Shown here piece after piece: positions 1 to 5,963 of a DNA stretch of 6,963 nt. This DNA is from Rhodoferax sp. (lineage in GTDB: Bacteria; Pseudomonadota; Gammaproteobacteria; Burkholderiales; Burkholderiaceae_C): contig JALNWC010000136.1 in NCBI GenBank assembly GCA_023231075.1, positions 1-6,963 of the forward strand. Reading direction: 5' to 3'. Both the position numbers and the translations under genes were made by a program. Each line of letters opens with the position of its first letter. Within the stretch, counting starts at the first letter, position 1. Under the pieces are notes generated by a model that saw only the letters and a list, made by a program, of their open reading frames with translations, made no database searches and was not told the origin of the DNA.

Positions 1-1313
1 CCATGAACCTGACCGAGCCGCAAGCCGGATCAGACCTGGCCGCCGTGCGCACCAAGGCAGAACCCCAGGCCGACGGCTCTTACAAGGTGTTTGGCACCAA
101 GATCTTCATCACCTGGGGTGAGCACGACATGGCCGACAACATCGTCCATCTGGTGCTGGCCCGCGTCGCCGGCGCACCCGAAGGCGTGAAAGGCATCAGC
201 CTGTTTGTCGTGCCCAAATTTCTGGTCAATGCCGACGGTTCACCCGGTGCCCGTAACGACGTGCATTGTGTCAGCATCGAACACAAGATGGGCATCAAGG
301 CCAGCCCGACGGCCGTGCTGCAGTTCGGCGACCACGGTGGCGCGGTCGGTTTCTTGGTGGGCCAGGAAAACCGTGGTCTCGAATACATGTTCATCATGAT
401 GAACGCCGCGCGTTACGGCGTGGGCGTGCAGGGCATCGCCATTGCCGACCGGGCCTACCAGAAAGCGGTGGAATTTGCCAAGGAGCGTATCCAGAGCCGC
501 CCGGTTGACGGCTCGCTGCCAGGCGCCGGCCCCATCATCCATCACCCCGATGTCAAACGCATGCTCATGACCATGCGCGCCACCACCGAGGGCTGCCGCG
601 CCCTGTCCAGCGTGGCCGCTGCCGCCTATGACGCAGCACATCACCATGCCGATGCCGAGACGCGCAAACAAAACCAGGCGTTTTATGAATTCATGGTGCC
701 GCTGATCAAGGGTTTTAGTACCGAGATGAGCCTCGAAGTGACCAGCCTGGGCGTGCAGGTCCATGGCGGCATGGGCTTCATCGAGGAAACCGGTTGCGCC
801 CAGTATTACCGCGATGCCAAGATCCTGACCATCTACGAAGGCACCACCGCCATCCAGGCCAACGACCTGGTGGGACGCAAGACTGCGCGCGACGGTGGCC
901 AGACCGCCAAAAGCATTGCCGCGCAGATCGAGGCCACCGAAGCCGCGCTGCGGCAACACGGCAGCGCCGATGCCCAGGCCGTGGCGAAACGCCTCAAAGC
1001 GGCCCGCGAAGCTTTCCTGGACGTGGTGGCCTTTGTGGCGGCCAACACCAAAACCCGACCCAACGACGTGTTTGCCGGCAGCGTGCCCTACCTGATGCTG
1101 GCCGGCAACCTGATGGCGGGCTGGCAGCTGGCGCGTGCGCTGCTGATCGCCCAGGATCAATTGGCCAAAGGGCAGGACACGGCCTTCATGCAAGCCAAGA
1201 TCACCACCGCGCGCTTTTACGCCGACCACCTGCTGACCAGGGCCCCGGGGCTGAGGGACAGCATTGTGGAAGGGGCGGGCTGCGTGACGGCGCTGGCGCT
1301 GGAGGCGTTTTGA
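1..1313 (+). CDS. Acyl-CoA dehydrogenase, DmdC/FadE-like, 3' part
   Basis: An FAD-dependent acyl-CoA dehydrogenase that oxidises an acyl-CoA thioester to the 2-enoyl-CoA and passes electrons to electron-transfer flavoprotein; cytoplasmic, fatty-acid or related acyl-CoA catabolism. The gene runs in from the left: bases 1-2 end a codon, and the ATG at base 3 is an internal Met of the usual T-M-x-L-T-E-P motif. Of the 436 visible residues, 4-12 (TEPQAGSDL) form the substrate/flavin loop. The beta-domain runs to about 120. The helical domain starts at GQENRGLEY (120-128) and ends with QVHGGMGF (252-259) and IYEGTTAIQ (277-285), where E279 matches the catalytic base of MCAD-type enzymes. Residues 300-436 match the extra C-terminal domain of the ~600-residue subfamily that includes 3-methylmercaptopropionyl-CoA dehydrogenase, so about 160 N-terminal residues are missing. 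The substrate cannot be told from sequence. No frameshift seen. Confidence 0.93.
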   Translation, partial: MNLTEPQAGSDLAAVRTKAEPQADGSYKVFGTKIFITWGEHDMADNIVHLVLARVAGAPEGVKGISLFVVPKFLVNADGSPGARNDVHCVSIEHKMGIKASPTAVLQFGDHGGAVGFLVGQENRGLEYMFIMMNAARYGVGVQGIAIADRAYQKAVEFAKERIQSRPVDGSLPGAGPIIHHPDVKRMLMTMRATTEGCRALSSVAAAAYDAAHHHADAETRKQNQAFYEFMVPLIKGFSTEMSLEVTSLGVQVHGGMGFIEETGCAQYYRDAKILTIYEGTTAIQANDLVGRKTARDGGQTAKSIAAQIEATEAALRQHGSADAQAVAKRLKAAREAFLDVVAFVAANTKTRPNDVFAGSVPYLMLAGNLMAGWQLARALLIAQDQLAKGQDTAFMQAKITTARFYADHLLTRAPGLRDSIVEGAGCVTALALEAF

Positions 1314-1343
1314 TGGTGTCGATGTAATTCCTGCCAGGGGGTT

Positions 1344-1530
1344 GTGATCCGGAGCCGGGTCTCGCCCCGGCGGGCGACTCACTTTTCTTTGGGTCGCCAA
1401 AGAAAAGCAAGCAAAAGAAAGGCGTGGGGACAGCCGGACATCCAAAACCCGCGCCTCGTGCTGCTGCGCAGCACATCGTGTGCGCTTGCTGCGCCAACTT
1501 CGTGGCAGCCACACACCCTCGAAGCATGAA
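1344..1530. repeat. Intergenic repeat-like element with several short hairpins
   Basis: Noncoding DNA 3' of the acyl-CoA dehydrogenase. It carries three perfect inverted repeats: GCCGGG 1354-1359 with CCCGGC 1366-1371; CTTTTCTTT 1382-1390 with AAAGAAAAG 1399-1407 (8-base loop); and GTGCTGC 1458-1464 with GCAGCAC 1468-1474. The block GGCGGGCGACTCACTTTTCT and the AAAGAAAAG that follows resemble a sequence I recall between genes in many Burkholderiales and Xanthomonadales genomes, often mis-annotated as a small Arg/Ser-rich hypothetical protein. That recollection is not checked here. The 61-codon plus-strand ORF across it has no credible ribosome-binding site. The hairpins may help end transcription of the dehydrogenase, but none is followed by a clean T-tract. 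Confidence 0.55.
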
Positions 1531-1541
1531 AGAAGGCTGTC

Positions 1542-1562
1542 ATTGCGGACCGGATCCGCAAT
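1542..1562. repeat. Perfect 8-bp inverted repeat
   Basis: ATTGCGGA (1542-1549) and TCCGCAAT (1555-1562) are perfect inverted copies around a 5-base loop. The hairpin lies in the convergent intergenic region and is not followed by a T-run on either strand. The palindrome ATGCATGCAT follows at 1576-1585. It could be an RNA stem-loop, part of the neighbouring repeat element, or a protein-binding site; nothing in the sequence decides between these. Confidence 0.5.
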
Positions 1563-1598
1563 CCATGACCGCTGAATGCATGCATGCCGGGACCTCAT

Positions 1599-1620
1599 AA
1601 AAGGGGGCGCAACCCTTTTT
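1599..1620. terminator. Candidate bidirectional intrinsic terminator
   Basis: AAAAGGG (1599-1605) pairs with CCCTTTT (1613-1619) around a 7-base loop. The right arm ends in five T, and the left arm gives a T-run when read on the minus strand. This suits a convergent site, with the dehydrogenase arriving from the left and the minus-strand genes from the right. The stem is short with only three G:C pairs, and the T-run is part of the stem rather than beyond it, so the call is tentative. It lies nearly 290 bases past the dehydrogenase stop. Confidence 0.35.
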
Positions 1621-1652
1621 ATACCTTTGCTGTTCGCTTTAACCCGCAGCGC

Positions 1653-1742
1653 GCATTGGGTATCTGACTCCGCGAATGTCCCCCGGCTTCGGGCTTCGCC
1701 CCAAGCCTCCTCCTTTATTTCGCTACGTCAGACACCCAACGC
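1653..1742. repeat. 90-base nested imperfect inverted repeat
   Basis: The outer arms 1653-1668 (GCATTGGGTATCTGAC) and 1727-1742 (GTCAGACACCCAACGC) match as inverted copies at 14 of 16 positions. Both mismatches are A-C on the plus strand, so in minus-strand RNA they become G-U pairs and the helix is uninterrupted. A second stem, GCGAA 1672-1676 with TTCGC 1719-1723, continues after a 3-by-3 internal loop. The centre holds a third hairpin: GGCTT 1685-1689 with AAGCC 1703-1707, closing on GGG-CTTCG-CCC. The element contains no gene. It looks like a dispersed intergenic palindromic unit or a structured RNA, not coding sequence. Confidence 0.6.
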
Positions 1743-1773
1743 ACGCCGCTAGCCGTTGTCGGGTGGGTGTTGC

Positions 1774-1808
1774 ATCGGTCGGGGTACCGATAGGGCTGTT
1801 GGGAGCCC
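1774..1808. repeat. Two adjacent short hairpins
   Basis: ATCGGT (1774-1779) pairs with ACCGAT (1786-1791), and GGGCT (1793-1797) with AGCCC (1804-1808); both have 6-base loops. They lie just downstream, in the minus-strand sense, of the small ORF that ends at 1845. Neither has a T-tract, so any role in ending transcription would not be of the classical intrinsic type. Confidence 0.35.
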
Positions 1809-1844
1809 GTTGGTCGGGTCGAGTGACGCAGAAATCCGAAATAT

Positions 1845-1985
1845 TCAAACTTTGCAGCGTTTGGTCTTGGCCACTTCACGCGCCATGGCTTCAATTTCAG
1901 TCACGTCTTGCGGATGGGTCTGGCGGTAACGCTCACGGTCGGCGCGGATGCGGGCGAGGTGCGCCTCGATGGTATGGGGTGTCAC
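1845..1985 (-). pseudogene. 46-codon ORF, probable 3' remnant of an unrecognised gene
   Basis: Read on the minus strand from a GTG at 1985 to the TGA at 1845-1847, this gives a soluble, strongly charged 46-residue peptide: VTPHTIEAHLARIRADRERY, then RQTHPQDVTEIEAMAREVAK, then TKRCKV. Its G/C-rich third positions, helix-like composition and lack of low-complexity sequence make it look like real protein. I see no Shine-Dalgarno sequence and no ATG start. The frame is open only back to a TAA beside the end of the AT-rich acyltransferase gene. It sits where composition switches from AT-rich to GC-rich, so I read it as the C-terminal end of a gene whose front was lost when the acyltransferase segment arrived. 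A genuine GTG-started small protein is the alternative. The family is not recognised. Confidence 0.35.
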
Positions 1986-2017
1986 CGCAGAACAGCGCTG
2001 GGACGAAAATAATACAT

Positions 2018-3811
2018 TTACAGTTTTGAATGCTTAATCAAAATCGCGCCATAGCGGCTCGTGAGCAAGGCCTTTTCTCCAATGAATATTGCACCATACT
2101 TTGTCAGATGAGCCCTATCGGTACTAAGAAGTCGGCCAAAACTATCAGTAACTGGTACTTGGTCGCCCTTTACTATTGGCGTTAATAATGAGATGTAATT
2201 ATTGATTGGAACGAGACCAGCAGACGTTTTTTCAATGTCCATCGTCCCAGTAAGAAGTGGGTTGTATTGATTTGGCAAATTTGTATGGTCAAGCCTAATA
2301 AGCCAATTTAAATTCCATCCAAACTCCTTTGAGCCAATATAGAAAATTTCTGATCCAATATTATTTGAAAATGCAATATTTTCATCGATGCATTTTTTAG
2401 CCCCGACGTTTGCAAAGACAATAACATTAGCAAAACTATAGAGTTTTTTATTAACTTCATCTTTAAATGGCAATATACATTGTGATAGATCATCGCGATA
2501 CACAATTTCAACATTATTAAGATTAAATGTTTCGGTAGTCATGTTTACAAAATCTCTACCAAAACTATTGCCAACCACAAGAATTTTCAGTTTTTCACTT
2601 TCTGAAAAATAATCTTGCTTCAATTTGAATACTCGCTCGTTGTAGATTCTTTTATCCATATCTGAAATTTTCACACTGGCATCAAAAATTCGGGTTGGAA
2701 TACCATATTCCTTGTTAAGGTAAAACCCTAATAAAACAAAAAAAACCCCTACAGTTGCCATTGACGAAAAGACTACATTTCGACTTATTGTTTCTTTACT
2801 GCGGCAGGGGGTCTCAACGAATCGCCAAGTGAAATACGCAAGAACAAAAGTTAGTAAAAGCAAGCTCCCCGAGATTTCTTGATTCGGTTTATTTACTAAA
2901 TAAATACGAGAAAATGCCAGAAGTGGTTGATGCCACAAATACAAGCTATAGCTTATTAAACCGACGCCAACCATTGCTTTGCTGCCAAGCAACTTTCCTA
3001 CAAGGGTATCTTCCAATGCAAATAAAATTATTAAAACAGCACCCAAAGTAGGTACCAAAGTGTAAAAACTAGGTGATGGTTGACCGCGATCAAAAATAAA
3101 TATTGGAACAACAATGAGGAGAAAACCACCTAAGCTGAAAAACTCATAGCTAAGGCGGTCGTGCTCAATATTTTTATTCTTGTTCAGGTAAAAAGCCACA
3201 AAAGAACCTAGAAGTATTTCCCATGCACGTGTAGGTAAAAGATAAAAAGCTAAATCGGGTTTATTAAATGCACCCCAATTGGCAATTGCAAAACTAAGGA
3301 GTGCAACAACACCAAGAACTCTAATTAAATTTCCACTAAAGTACCGCCAACCTAACAACATAAATAACGGAAAAATTACGTAATATTGCTCCTCCACACC
3401 CAAACTCCAAGTATGGAGTAGTGGTTTAAACTCGCTAGCCAACGCCCAATAACCGCTGGTAACTGCCAACAAAATGTTGTTGGCGAAAACCGTAGTGGCA
3501 ACAAGCGACTGACCAAAGTTCTTAAACTCATCAGGCATCAACCAAGCGTATGCAAGGATAGAACTGACAGCCATTACAAGAAAAAGGGCAGGCAGTATTC
3601 GTCTTGCCCGTCGCTCATAAAAAGATAAAAGACTAAACTTTTCTCTTTGCAGGTCAGAAAGTATGATGGTTGTTATGAGATAGCCGCTGATCACAAAAAA
3701 AATATCAACGCCAACAAAGCCGCCACTGAACGTCTGAAAACCGGCATGAAAAAGCATCACAGGCACAACTGCTAATGCCCGAAGTCCGTCAATCTCCCGT
3801 CGATATTCCAT
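2018..3811 (-). CDS. OafA-type membrane O-acyltransferase with C-terminal SGNH domain
   Basis: A 597-residue inner-membrane enzyme of the acyltransferase-3 family fused to an SGNH-like domain, an architecture that acylates (usually acetylates) O-antigen, capsule or other surface polysaccharides. The start at MEYRREIDGLRALAVV is fixed by AAGGAG six bases upstream; the frame is open further upstream, but that stretch overlaps the preceding gene fragment and is not protein-like. Visible motifs are the family R-X10-H pair (R11, H22), GGFVGVDIFFVISGYLIT (30-47), FYERRARRILPA (64-75), HTWSLGVEEQYY (123-134) and SYSLYLWHQP (287-296). About ten hydrophobic segments run to residue 365. The periplasmic SGNH part has GNSFGRD (S416, the likely nucleophile; Asn replaces the usual Asp of GDS) and D565-x-x-H568. 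The gene is far more AT-rich than all its neighbours, which points to horizontal transfer. Length is normal and the gene appears intact. The actual sugar target is unknown. Confidence 0.93.
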   Translation of the reverse strand: MEYRREIDGLRALAVVPVMLFHAGFQTFSGGFVGVDIFFVISGYLITTIILSDLQREKFSLLSFYERRARRILPALFLVMAVSSILAYAWLMPDEFKNFGQSLVATTVFANNILLAVTSGYWALASEFKPLLHTWSLGVEEQYYVIFPLFMLLGWRYFSGNLIRVLGVVALLSFAIANWGAFNKPDLAFYLLPTRAWEILLGSFVAFYLNKNKNIEHDRLSYEFFSLGGFLLIVVPIFIFDRGQPSPSFYTLVPTLGAVLIILFALEDTLVGKLLGSKAMVGVGLISYSLYLWHQPLLAFSRIYLVNKPNQEISGSLLLLTFVLAYFTWRFVETPCRSKETISRNVVFSSMATVGVFFVLLGFYLNKEYGIPTRIFDASVKISDMDKRIYNERVFKLKQDYFSESEKLKILVVGNSFGRDFVNMTTETFNLNNVEIVYRDDLSQCILPFKDEVNKKLYSFANVIVFANVGAKKCIDENIAFSNNIGSEIFYIGSKEFGWNLNWLIRLDHTNLPNQYNPLLTGTMDIEKTSAGLVPINNYISLLTPIVKGDQVPVTDSFGRLLSTDRAHLTKYGAIFIGEKALLTSRYGAILIKHSKL

Positions 3812-3817
3812 CGGAAT

Positions 3818-3823
3818 CTCCTT
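3818..3823 (-). promoter_or_regulatory. Shine-Dalgarno AAGGAG of the OafA-type gene
   Basis: Read on the minus strand, AAGGAG lies six bases before the ATG at 3811. It is the strongest ribosome-binding site in the window. It decides the start against the longer open frame that begins at 3970 inside the MBOAT fragment. Confidence 0.8.
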
Positions 3824-3852
3824 GATATTGTTGTTGTGAAGGGGTCTATGCG

Positions 3853-4104
3853 CTACACGCTGTGTACTACCGGGCTGACGGGCTGATTCACTTTTCGGCC
3901 AATCAGGTAGCTGGCGGCGTAATTGAAGGCGATGGAGGCCAGCAGCAGGCCGATGTAACGCACATCCCACCAGCCATAGAAAAACAGCGAGGCCGCTGCC
4001 AGCCAGAGCGCGGCCATGGCGTGGCTGGACTTGCCAGTCTGGAAAAAGCCAAGCCAGACCACGGGCAAAAAGCCGAAGATGAAAATGTAAGAGTTAAAAA
4101 GCAT
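3853..4104 (-). pseudogene. AlgI-like MBOAT O-acyltransferase, 5' fragment
   Basis: Residues 1-70 of this 83-codon ORF match the start of AlgI-type MBOAT proteins, membrane enzymes of roughly 470 residues that pass acetyl groups across the inner membrane for polysaccharide O-acetylation. The signs are the opening MLFNSYIFIFGFLPVVWLGF, the block ALWLAAASLFFYGWWDVRY (32-50) and LLLASIAFNY (53-62), giving three membrane segments. After about residue 70 (near base 3895) the likeness stops, and 13 unrelated residues lead to a TAG. The catalytic His region lies much further along in the family and is absent, so the product cannot be an active acyltransferase. The start is supported by AGGGA at 4111-4115, six bases upstream. 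The rest of the gene is nowhere in the window; the OafA-type gene begins 41 bases beyond the stop on the same strand and may share its transcript. An expressed small membrane protein cannot be excluded. Confidence 0.8.
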
Positions 4105-4211
4105 GCGCCATCCCTGGACAATTTTTTGTGTTGGTGTTCGCCAAAATTGTCGTAGAGTGTAAGCGTTGCAGCAAAGCGCAATCCGGAATGCACTGCCTGA
4201 CTACGGGCCGG
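4105..4211 (-). promoter_or_regulatory. Upstream region of MBOAT fragment and OafA-type gene; weak promoter candidate
   Basis: This 107-base gap lies between the toxin stop and the MBOAT fragment start. On the minus strand TTGCTG and GACAAT are 17 bases apart, with 3 of 6 and 4 of 6 matches to a sigma-70 -35 and -10. That would leave a leader of roughly 40 bases before the AGGGA ribosome-binding site. It is the only placement I could find and is weak. If real, it would drive both the fragment and the acyltransferase downstream. Confidence 0.25.
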
Positions 4212-4514
4212 TCAAAGCTCCATCTCGGTGTAGCCGGATTCCCGTTGATGGCGAATGCGGGCTACCAGCACCAGGTCGCGCACATCGTCAAATTCATAAC
4301 GTGCCAGATAGCCGCTGCGCCTGCGGGAAATAATCAATTCCCGCAGGCCGCCTTCCACCGGGCGACCTATGCCAGGTTGATGGGATAAAACCTGCAACGC
4401 ATCCAGCACAAATGCCAGCAAGTCGCCGCTTGGCGGATCACCTGCTTCTGCAAGAAACTCCTCCAAGGGGAGCAGGTCGTCAAACGCGGCCTGGCTTAGG
4501 AGTACCCGTGGCAT
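4212..4514 (-). CDS. ParE/RelE-superfamily toxin
   Basis: A 100-residue protein of the type II toxin superfamily PF05016. Family hallmarks are an N-terminal strand with SQAAFDDL (7-14), a two-helix hairpin to about residue 47, QPGIGRP (46-52), GLREL (56-60), and the closing strands ending in RIRHQRESGY (86-95). The ending HQRE-GY is typical of ParE-like rather than RelE-like members. ParE proteins poison DNA gyrase, while RelE relatives cut mRNA; which applies cannot be settled from sequence. It starts three bases after the antitoxin stop, with only a weak TGGA seven bases upstream, so translation is probably coupled to the antitoxin. Length is normal and I see no damage. Base composition matches the GC-rich backbone, unlike the AT-rich gene downstream. 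Confidence 0.87.
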   Translation of the reverse strand: MPRVLLSQAAFDDLLPLEEFLAEAGDPPSGDLLAFVLDALQVLSHQPGIGRPVEGGLRELIISRRRSGYLARYEFDDVRDLVLVARIRHQRESGYTEMEL

Positions 4515-4517
4515 GGA

Positions 4518-4835
4518 TCAATCCAGCCGCGTTGGCTGGGGTGCTTGCGGTTTCGCTTGAAGACCTGCTCGGTGGCGCGACATGGCTGAAAAATAGGACC
4601 GCACATCGGCCAGCTCGTAGCCCAGACCGCTTGACTTCATGTCGGTTAAGGCGGTCATGGCATCCAGCGTAAATGCCTTCCCCAGGCGAGTTCTGCGTGC
4701 CGCGTCGGCCAAGGTTTGCACCATGAAGGCGTGCAAGGACAGCCCGGCATTTTGCGCGTCAAGCGCAAGTTGGGCTTTCAGGGCGGCTGGCAATTTCAAG
4801 CTGGTCGGGCGGCTTGTGTCTGAAGTGACAGTCAT
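4518..4835 (-). CDS. Ribbon-helix-helix (ParD/CopG-like) antitoxin
   Basis: A 105-residue antitoxin expected to bind and neutralise the adjacent ParE-like toxin and, as a dimer, to repress its own promoter. Residues 11-16 (TSLKLP) form the DNA-contacting strand, 17-29 the first helix, and GLSLHAFMVQTLADAA (31-46) the turn and second helix: a ribbon-helix-helix fold. The remainder (47-105) would wrap the toxin; its end is Pro/Gln-rich and probably disordered. I start at MTVTSD because TGGAG lies seven bases upstream. A start six codons earlier (4853) is open but has no ribosome-binding site. Antitoxin before toxin with a 3-base gap is the classic order. Inverted repeats just upstream are candidate operators. 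Confidence 0.85.
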   Translation of the reverse strand: MTVTSDTSRPTSLKLPAALKAQLALDAQNAGLSLHAFMVQTLADAARRTRLGKAFTLDAMTALTDMKSSGLGYELADVRSYFSAMSRHRAGLQAKPQAPQPTRLD

Positions 4836-4844
4836 GTGCGGACT

Positions 4845-4904
4845 CCAATGCATCGGGTAGTTAAATCTGACTACCTGGCAAATTTAGCACACTTGATGCA
4901 ATGG
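4845..4904. promoter_or_regulatory. Nested inverted repeats, candidate antitoxin operator
   Basis: The outer arms CCAATGCATC (4845-4854) and GATGCAATGG (4895-4904) are inverted copies at 9 of 10 positions. Inside them GGTAGT (4856-4861) and ACTACC (4870-4875) are perfect inverted copies. The set starts 10 bases upstream of the antitoxin start and overlaps its ribosome-binding site, where autorepression of a toxin-antitoxin operon would act. I could not place a convincing -35/-10 pair. An RNA hairpin masking the ribosome-binding site is an alternative reading. Confidence 0.45.
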
Positions 4905-4939
4905 CGTGGTTGATGGCGAGATAAACACCAGCGTCTGAA

Positions 4940-4963
4940 CCCGCCCCCGGCTGCCACGGCGGG
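4940..4963 (-). terminator. GC-rich stem-loop between trhO and the toxin-antitoxin operon
   Basis: CCCGCC (4940-4945) and GGCGGG (4958-4963) form a perfect 6-bp stem with a 12-base loop, about 55 bases beyond the trhO stop in the minus-strand sense. Its place between two units suits a terminator, but no T-tract follows, so an intrinsic mechanism is doubtful. The remainder of the gap 4905-5017 shows nothing I can name. Confidence 0.25.
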
Positions 4964-5017
4964 AGTTTGGTCATAACACTTTGAAACAGCGGCGAAACGA
5001 GTACAGAACCGGATAAC

Positions 5018-5944
5018 TTATTTGGATGCTCCCACCCAGTCCAGCCCGCGCGCCTTGGCCAGCTTCCACTGGCGTTTGCGTTCCCGGGCACCTGATTTTT
5101 GGGCTTCGCTGGTGACGGCGTGGCAGCGGGCGCAGCTGACGCCGTCTTCGAACAGCGGCGACAACTTGTCGGCCTCGCTGATGGGCATGCGGCAAGCCCG
5201 GCACAGGCCGTAGTCGCCGACTTCGAGGCCGTGGCCGACCGACACGCGTTCGTCAAAGACAAAGCACGCCCCTTGCCACAGGCTTTGCTCTGGCGGCACG
5301 GTTTCCAAGTATTTCAATATGCCACCTTCGAGGTGGTAGACCTCGTCGAAGCCTTGGGCGCGCAGCAGGGCCGTGGATTTTTCGCAACGAATGCCGCCGG
5401 TGCAAAACATCGCCACCTTGGGTTTTTTGCCGGTGGCCGGGTTCAGCGCAGGGGTTTGCGCCACCCACTGTGGCAGTTGTGCAAAGCTGTCGATGTGCGG
5501 ATTGAGCGCGCCGGTGAAGCTGCCGATGTCCACCTCGTAGTGGTTGCGGGTGTCCACGAGCACCACATCGGGGTCGGAGATCAGCTGGTTCCAGTCGGCC
5601 GGCTTGACATAGGTGCCGGCCAGTTTGGCCGGGTTGGCCTCGGGCACACCCAGCGTGACGATTTCGCGTTTCAGGCGTACCTTCATGCGGTAAAACGGCG
5701 GCTTGTCGGACCAGGCTTCCTTGTGCTGCAGGTCGGCCAGCCGCGGGTCCTGGCGCAAATAGGCCAGCACCGCATGCACGCCCTCGGCCGGGCCGGCAAG
5801 GGTGCTGTTGATGCCCTCGGTGGCCAGCAGAATCATGCCCTTGACGCCTTGTTGTTGGCAGCAAGCCAGCAGGGGCTCTTTCAGCGCGGCGTAGTCGGGA
5901 AGTTCGACAAATTTATAAAAAGCGGCGGTCAGGAATTGCGTCAT
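5018..5944 (-). CDS. trhO: tRNA uridine(34) hydroxylase, rhodanese family
   Basis: TrhO (formerly YceA) hydroxylates uridine at wobble position 34 of several tRNAs using oxygen, the first step towards 5-methoxy- or 5-carboxymethoxyuridine. The 308-residue protein has the family layout: an N-terminal acylphosphatase-like ferredoxin-fold domain (1-95, with GMILLATEGINSTLAG at 36-51 and FYRMKVRLKREIVTLG at 84-99), a rhodanese domain (about 105-225) with DTRNHYE (131-137) and the active loop CTGGIRCEKS (C181, C187), and a C-terminal Cys-rich tail with C248-x-x-C251 and C271-x-x-C274 that could hold a metal. The family essentials are all present. The ATG at 5944 is the only sensible start, but no Shine-Dalgarno is visible upstream; the leader is A-rich and comes straight out of a hairpin repeat. 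It is probably co-transcribed with the RNase gene upstream or driven from within the repeats. Confidence 0.95.
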   Translation of the reverse strand: MTQFLTAAFYKFVELPDYAALKEPLLACCQQQGVKGMILLATEGINSTLAGPAEGVHAVLAYLRQDPRLADLQHKEAWSDKPPFYRMKVRLKREIVTLGVPEANPAKLAGTYVKPADWNQLISDPDVVLVDTRNHYEVDIGSFTGALNPHIDSFAQLPQWVAQTPALNPATGKKPKVAMFCTGGIRCEKSTALLRAQGFDEVYHLEGGILKYLETVPPEQSLWQGACFVFDERVSVGHGLEVGDYGLCRACRMPISEADKLSPLFEDGVSCARCHAVTSEAQKSGARERKRQWKLAKARGLDWVGASK

Positions 5945-5963
5945 GGCTATTTTCTTGGAGGAA

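Noticed and set aside
1344..1529. 61-codon plus-strand ORF with Arg/Ser-rich product
   Set aside because: It coincides with a hairpin repeat, has no ribosome-binding site, and its composition follows from the repeat.
240..1598. 452-codon open frame on the minus strand opposite the acyl-CoA dehydrogenase
   Set aside because: It is an antisense shadow of a GC-rich gene: rich in Gly/His/Ala, no recognisable motif, no start signal. The plus-strand frame is an unmistakable enzyme.
1676..2029. 117-codon plus-strand ORF
   Set aside because: It runs through the cruciform and antisense to the 46-codon remnant; no protein-like features or start signal.
3812..3970. N-terminal extension of the OafA-type protein by 53 codons
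   Set aside because: The extension overlaps the MBOAT fragment, is not protein-like, and the AAGGAG before the ATG at 3811 fixes the start.
4836..4853. Earlier ATG for the antitoxin
   Set aside because: No ribosome-binding site before it, and it would cover the TGGAG site and part of the candidate operator.
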